Source: Bradyrhizobium sp. CCGUVB4N (GTDB taxonomy: Bacteria; Pseudomonadota; Alphaproteobacteria; Rhizobiales; Xanthobacteraceae). From it: DNA of 64,000 bases. Below the pieces are notes generated by a model. It saw only the letters and a program-made list of their open reading frames with translations, was not told the origin of the DNA and searched no databases. Every line of letters starts with the position of its first letter. Position 1 is the first letter of the stretch. The DNA lies in assembly GCF_024199945.1 (NCBI RefSeq), contig NZ_JANADP010000001.1, positions 4,402,001-4,466,000 on the forward strand, in the 5' to 3' direction. Both the position numbers and the translations under genes were made by a program. Positions 59,882 to 64,000 of the stretch are shown here, piece after piece.

Positions 59882-61651
59882 ATGCATCGCTACCGGTCAC
59901 ATACATGCGGCGCGCTCCGCGAGAGCAACATCGGCGAGACCATTCGCCTCTCGGGCTGGGTCCATCGCGTGCGCGACCATGGCGGCGTGCTGTTCATCGA
60001 TTTGCGCGACCATTACGGCCTGACCCAGTGCGTGGTCGACCCGGACTCGCCGGCGTTTGCGCAGGCCGAAAAGCTGCGCTCGGAATTCGTGGTCAAGATG
60101 GACGGCAAGGTCCGCCGCCGCCCCGAAGGCACCGACAATGACGACCTGCCGACCGGCAAGGTCGAGGTCTATGTCAGCGAGATCGAGGTGCTGGGACCTG
60201 CCGGCGACCTGCCGCTTCCGGTGTTCGGCGACCAGGAATATCCCGAAGACATCCGCCTGAAGTACCGCTTCCTCGACCTGCGTCGCGAGAAGCTGCACCA
60301 GAACATCATGACGCGCGGCGCGGTGGTCGACTCCCTGCGCAAGCGGATGAAGGAGCAGGGCTTCTTCGAATTCCAGACACCAATCCTGACGGCCTCCTCG
60401 CCCGAGGGCGCGCGCGACTTCGTGGTGCCCTCGCGCATCCATCCCGGCAAGTTCTACGCGCTGCCGCAGGCGCCGCAGCAATACAAGCAGCTGCTGATGA
60501 TGTCCGGCTTCGATCGCTATTTTCAGATCGCGCCATGCTTCCGCGATGAGGATCCACGCGCCGACCGTCTGCCGGAGTTCTATCAGCTCGACGTCGAGAT
60601 GAGCTTCGTCACCCAGGACGACGTGTTCGCCGCGATGGAGCCGGTCATCACCGGCGTGTTCGAGGAATTCGCCAACGGCAAGCCGGTCAACAGGAACTGG
60701 CCGCGGATTCCGTTCGCAGAGGCTCTGCGCAAATACGGCACCGACAAGCCTGACCTGCGCAATCCGATTGAGATGCAGGACGTCTCGGAGCACTTCCGCG
60801 GGTCCGGTTTCAAAGTGTTCGCGCGCATGCTCGAAGACCCCAAGAACCAGGTCTGGGCCATTCCCGCGCCGGGCGGTGGCAGCCGCGCGTTCTGCGATCG
60901 CATGAATTCTTGGGCACAGGGCGAAGGCCAACCGGGCCTCGGCTACATCATGTGGCGCGAGGGCGGCGAGGGCGCTGGTCCGCTTGCCAACAACATCGGA
61001 CCCGAGCGCACCGCCGCGATCCGCGCGCAGATCGGCACCAAGGAAGGCGATGCCGCCTTCTTCGTCGCCGGCGATCCCGACAAATTCTGGAAGTTCTCAG
61101 GGTTGGCCCGCACCAAGGTCGGTGAGGAATTAAACCTGATCGACAAGGACCGGTTCGCGTTCGCATGGATCGTCGACTTCCCGATGTACGAGTATGACGA
61201 GGAAAACAAGAAGGTCGACTTCTCGCACAACCCGTTCTCGATGCCGCAGGGCGGCCTCGATGCGCTGAAGGGCCAGGATCCGCTGACCATCAAGGCGTTC
61301 CAGTACGACATCGCCTGCAACGGCTACGAGATGGCGTCCGGCGGTATCCGCAATCACGTGCCCGAGGCGATGGTGAAGGCGTTCGAGATCGCGGGTTATG
61401 GCGAGCAGGAGGTCGTCGAGCGTTTCGGCGGCATGTACCGTGCATTCCAGTACGGCGCGCCGCCGCATGGCGGAATGGCCGCAGGTCTCGAGCGTATCGT
61501 GATGCTGCTCTGTGGCACCAACAATCTGCGCGAGATCTCGCTGTTTCCGATGAACCAGCAATACGCGGACCTGCTGATGGGCGCGCCGTCGGAAGCGACG
61601 ACAAAACAGCTCCGCGAGCTGCATGTGAAGGTGAACCTGCCGCAGAAGTGA
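59882..61651 (+). CDS. aspS: Aspartyl-tRNA synthetase
   Basis: A 589-residue class IIb AspRS. The N-terminal OB-fold anticodon domain is HRYRSHTCGALRESNIGETI. The catalytic core has motif 2 FRDEDPRADRLPEFYQLDVE and motif 3 GGMAAGLERIVMLL, and the bacterial GAD insertion domain spans about residues 290-420. Charges tRNA-Asp; many alphaproteobacterial AspRSs also charge tRNA-Asn, which cannot be decided by eye. Divergent from selO. Ends before a repeat element. Confidence 0.98.
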   Translation: MHRYRSHTCGALRESNIGETIRLSGWVHRVRDHGGVLFIDLRDHYGLTQCVVDPDSPAFAQAEKLRSEFVVKMDGKVRRRPEGTDNDDLPTGKVEVYVSEIEVLGPAGDLPLPVFGDQEYPEDIRLKYRFLDLRREKLHQNIMTRGAVVDSLRKRMKEQGFFEFQTPILTASSPEGARDFVVPSRIHPGKFYALPQAPQQYKQLLMMSGFDRYFQIAPCFRDEDPRADRLPEFYQLDVEMSFVTQDDVFAAMEPVITGVFEEFANGKPVNRNWPRIPFAEALRKYGTDKPDLRNPIEMQDVSEHFRGSGFKVFARMLEDPKNQVWAIPAPGGGSRAFCDRMNSWAQGEGQPGLGYIMWREGGEGAGPLANNIGPERTAAIRAQIGTKEGDAAFFVAGDPDKFWKFSGLARTKVGEELNLIDKDRFAFAWIVDFPMYEYDEENKKVDFSHNPFSMPQGGLDALKGQDPLTIKAFQYDIACNGYEMASGGIRNHVPEAMVKAFEIAGYGEQEVVERFGGMYRAFQYGAPPHGGMAAGLERIVMLLCGTNNLREISLFPMNQQYADLLMGAPSEATTKQLRELHVKVNLPQK

Positions 61652-61785
61652 GGCTCGTGCCCCGGACGCAGCGCAGCACGCAGTGGTGCGCTGCTGAGCC
61701 GGGGCCCATGCTCCAGCAACCAGCGGCCTCTGGGTCCCGGCTCTGCGCAGCAGCGTTTCACGCCGCAGCGCGTCCGGGACACGAG
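61652..61785. repeat. Degenerate palindromic intergenic repeat
   Basis: The outer edges GTGCCCCGGACGC and GCGTCCGGGACACGA are near-reverse complements. The interior contains further inverted pairs (GAGCCGGGGCCCAT versus GGGTCCCGGCTCTG, and CAGCGCAGCA-type arms). This is the layout of dispersed GC-rich palindromes in Bradyrhizobium and is similar in style to, but not a copy of, the 49883-50061 element. It lies between convergent aspS and the 61796 gene, where it could terminate both transcripts. Confidence 0.65.
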
Positions 61786-61795
61786 ACCGCTAACT

Positions 61796-63766
61796 CTACA
61801 ATCCCGTCGACGCCTCGATCCTGAATTGCGCCAGCGCGCTCTGCGGGTCGGTCTGCAGAAGTTGCATCAATTGCATCAGCGGCGCTTTGGCGCGCGGGGT
61901 GAGCTTGATGGACAGCGTCTGGCCTGGCGTCTCGACGAAGCGGGCGATCGCGTCCACGGCTGCGTCCGCGTCCGGATTGGCGGAAACAACTTGCTCGCGG
62001 TTGGCCTTGATGCTCTCGACGAGCGCCTGACGCGCGGCGTCACGGCTGACGTTCTGCATGCGCGCAAACTGCGTCACGACGAGATCGACGCCGCCATTGT
62101 CGCGCAGCGAGAGCTCGAGCGCGCCTGCCTCGATCCGGGCCGCCTGACCCATCAGCTGGGCGGGATCGGTCGAAAACACGCCGCGCGGCACGTTGTCGAG
62201 CGCGACGCGTAGTTGCGCCTTTGCGATCCCTCCGATGTCGAGCGTCGCCGGCGTCACGGCGAAGCTGCTGGACGGCTCGGTCCACGCCGCGCCGAGATCG
62301 AGGTCGATCGCGAGCTTGTCGATGCCGGCGGCAATCAACGGCATGTGCGCCGGCTCGGTTGAGTCGGTCGGTGCAATCATCTTGGCAACGACGTTCGCCT
62401 TGCTGGGTATCGAGCCAACCAGCTGTCCCCAATTGATGCTTAGCGTGTCGATGGTCGCCACTTTCTTGCTACGCGGATAGGGCGCCAGCATACCCTTGAT
62501 CTCGATGCCTTCGAGCACCCTGAACAAGCCGACCGCCTGTTCGGCGGTGGGTTTGGACCCGGGATTTGAGAATTGTAACGCCCAGCGGATCAGGCTCACC
62601 GTACTGAAAGATTTCAGCGCAAAACGGTCCGTTTTGAGCCGCCCTTGCGTGGCGGGCATATCGAGGCCCTCGAGTGCGAACTCATCCTGGCTATAGCGGA
62701 TGGCCGAGAGCTTGGTTGCCGCCTGCGGTGTGCCGATCGACGGATTGCGAATATCGATCTTGCCGATGCGAAGACCTTCGTAGAATCCAGCGAGCTTCTC
62801 CAGCAGCTCGCGTGCCTGCGCCGGCGTCTGAGGCGTTGATTGGTCCTGCGGTAGCGCGGCAAACATCTCGGACAGCCGGAATTTCGACGGCTGCACGGCG
62901 ACGTCCTCGATGTTGAAGCTGTCGATGTCGACGCTCATCCCTTGGGCCGACTTGAGCTGGTAGGGACCGGCCGAGATTTGCCGGTAGACGCGATGATAGG
63001 TCTCGTCACTGCTGGTCTTTGGATCGAGCGCGGTGATGATCGCGGTCGCATCGAAATCGTTGACGATAATGTTCGACAGCTCGCCGGTCAGCTTGTCCGG
63101 CTTGCCTGGTTGCTTCACGTCGATCGCGAGGGCGGCGCGGTCCGCCTTCATCGAATCGATCTTGCCGTGCTTCAGGTTCTGGAACGCCAATCCGGAATAG
63201 GTGATCTCGCCGCTGCCGCCGGGACCGCTGCCGGAATCGAAGCTCATCGTCAGCGTCGGCGCCGTGAGCGTGGATGCCGTGACGCTCGCGTATTGATCGA
63301 GCACGTAGCGGTAGAGGTCGAGTAGGGAGCCGTCCACCGGTGCCGTCCGGGTGTGAAGGGGGCCGGCATAGTCGCGGATCGTCAGTTGCGGGATCTTGTA
63401 GGATGCCGTCACCTTGGCTGGGCCGATCTGGTCCAGGGCCACTTCGAAGCCGCTGATGTCGATCCTGTCGGCTGAAAATCTGGTGTCGTCGATCTGGCGA
63501 ACGCCGGTGCCCCTGATGCCGGCGATCTTGATCTGCGCTTGCGGTTGATTGCCGGGCGTGACCGCAATGTCCTCGACGGTCAGCGTCCGCGTCATCAGGT
63601 CGAATTCAATCTTGCCGTGGCTCGCCTTGCCGCCTTGCTTGCGGATCTGCTCGAAGGCCGTCTCGATCTCGGCGGTGACGCGATGCTTTGCGTAGAGGTT
63701 GAAGCCGAACCATCCGCCGGCGGCGAGCACCGCGACTGTGATCAGGCCGATCAGGATCCGCTTCAT
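61796..63766 (-). CDS. Large membrane-anchored periplasmic protein of unknown function
   Basis: 656 residues: an N-terminal signal anchor (MKRILIGLITVAVLAAGGWF), then a long periplasmic beta-rich region made of repeating strand patterns (KIEFDLMTRTLTVEDIAVTP, KITYSGLAFQNLKHGKID-like). The start at 63766 has GGAGCTGGGA upstream. The topology (anchor plus beta-groove repeats) is reminiscent of AsmA/DUF945-like envelope proteins, which have been linked to lipid transport. That link is inference; no family signature is decisive. Stand-alone gene convergent with aspS. Confidence 0.85.
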   Translation of the reverse strand: MKRILIGLITVAVLAAGGWFGFNLYAKHRVTAEIETAFEQIRKQGGKASHGKIEFDLMTRTLTVEDIAVTPGNQPQAQIKIAGIRGTGVRQIDDTRFSADRIDISGFEVALDQIGPAKVTASYKIPQLTIRDYAGPLHTRTAPVDGSLLDLYRYVLDQYASVTASTLTAPTLTMSFDSGSGPGGSGEITYSGLAFQNLKHGKIDSMKADRAALAIDVKQPGKPDKLTGELSNIIVNDFDATAIITALDPKTSSDETYHRVYRQISAGPYQLKSAQGMSVDIDSFNIEDVAVQPSKFRLSEMFAALPQDQSTPQTPAQARELLEKLAGFYEGLRIGKIDIRNPSIGTPQAATKLSAIRYSQDEFALEGLDMPATQGRLKTDRFALKSFSTVSLIRWALQFSNPGSKPTAEQAVGLFRVLEGIEIKGMLAPYPRSKKVATIDTLSINWGQLVGSIPSKANVVAKMIAPTDSTEPAHMPLIAAGIDKLAIDLDLGAAWTEPSSSFAVTPATLDIGGIAKAQLRVALDNVPRGVFSTDPAQLMGQAARIEAGALELSLRDNGGVDLVVTQFARMQNVSRDAARQALVESIKANREQVVSANPDADAAVDAIARFVETPGQTLSIKLTPRAKAPLMQLMQLLQTDPQSALAQFRIEASTGL

Positions 63767-63872
63767 TCCCAGCTCCAGTTGCTCGTTGTGCGCTGCGCAA
63801 CCTGCCATATTCGGGAAAGGTCGCGAGGTCTAGGGAAAGCTAGCGCTGTCAAATATTTGAGCGTGTGATCTG

Positions 63873-64000
63873 CTAATGGGATTGCAATCGGATGTTGCCA
63901 CCGAGGCGTCGGCCGTGCTTCATCGCGGTTTCCACGAGCCGGAATACCGTGTGCACTGCGGCGAACCGGCCGAGGTTGATGAACGATTGAGACCCGGATA
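63873..64000 (-). CDS. Partial C-terminus of an unrecognised protein
   Basis: From the right edge the reverse strand reads SGSQSFINLGRFAAVHTVFR..., continues LVETAMKHGRRLGGN and stops after NIRLQSH. The frame is open from the window end to TAG at 63873 and has an amphipathic, plausible helix. Only 42 codons are visible, with no recognisable motif. It may simply be a chance open frame. Confidence 0.35.
   Translation of the reverse strand, partial: SGSQSFINLGRFAAVHTVFRLVETAMKHGRRLGGNIRLQSH

Overview
The window looks like a chromosomal segment of a Bradyrhizobium-type alphaproteobacterium. The evidence is uniformly high GC, protein families and small lineage-type proteins (DUF6894, Flp pilin, Gly/His-rich secreted peptide), alphaproteobacterial gene order (lptF-lptG-lptD-surA-pdxA-rsmA; pgsA-like-hdaA-ppk-ppx divergent from purM-purN), and palindromic intergenic repeats of the kind common in this group. 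This assignment is inference from memory, without any search. I recognised no rRNA, tRNA or CRISPR array.

Layout. Positions 1-3.2 kb hold a partial small membrane protein, a DUF6894 protein, a Crp/Fnr-type regulator, a small hypothetical, a Flp pilin and a zinc alcohol dehydrogenase. From 3.2 to 10.8 kb a tightly overlapping minus-strand operon (lptF-lptG-lptD-surA-pdxA-rsmA) covers LPS export, outer-membrane biogenesis, PLP synthesis and rRNA methylation. It is divergent from pepA-holC and a lipoprotein gene (11.2-13.8 kb). From 13.9 to 16.8 kb lie a methyltransferase and a secreted beta-propeller protein, the latter flanked by two wrecked copies of an ABC-type substrate-binding protein gene. 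From 16.9 to 23.3 kb is a type I secretion locus: a 949-residue RTX-like protein built from large internal repeats, a HlyB-type exporter and a HlyD-type adaptor.

From 23.3 to 31.8 kb eight co-oriented minus-strand genes form the most interesting block. They are a histidine kinase with a periplasmic ABC-substrate-binding-like sensor, a LuxR-type response regulator, a stand-alone receiver, a Tat-exported sulfatase with a Cys-type maturation motif, a formylglycine-generating-enzyme homologue with both active-site cysteines, a single-domain cyclic-nucleotide-binding protein, and a membrane adenylate cyclase. Several overlap by ATGA.

From 32 to 43.6 kb the genes are mostly housekeeping: an ABC-F ATPase, ndk, a TerC-family protein, ppx, ppk, hdaA, a phosphatidyltransferase, purM, purN and a cold-shock protein. 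From 44 to 49.8 kb are an outer-membrane autotransporter-type barrel, a LysR regulator divergent from two GNAT-like genes, an isochorismatase-fold protein that has lost its catalytic residues, a 59-residue protein and a class III aminotransferase. At 49.9-50.06 kb is a 179-bp element with perfect 43-bp inverted ends, followed by rnd.

From 51.3 to 58 kb is an accessory stretch: a 36-residue membrane peptide, a hypothetical protein, and a visibly AT-richer gene abutting a truncated duplicate of the nearby sugar-binding-protein gene. The intact gene belongs to an ABC importer operon (phosphoesterase, two permeases, binding protein) that has no ATPase in the window. The window ends with selO, aspS, a repeat, a large membrane-anchored protein of unknown function and a partial gene.
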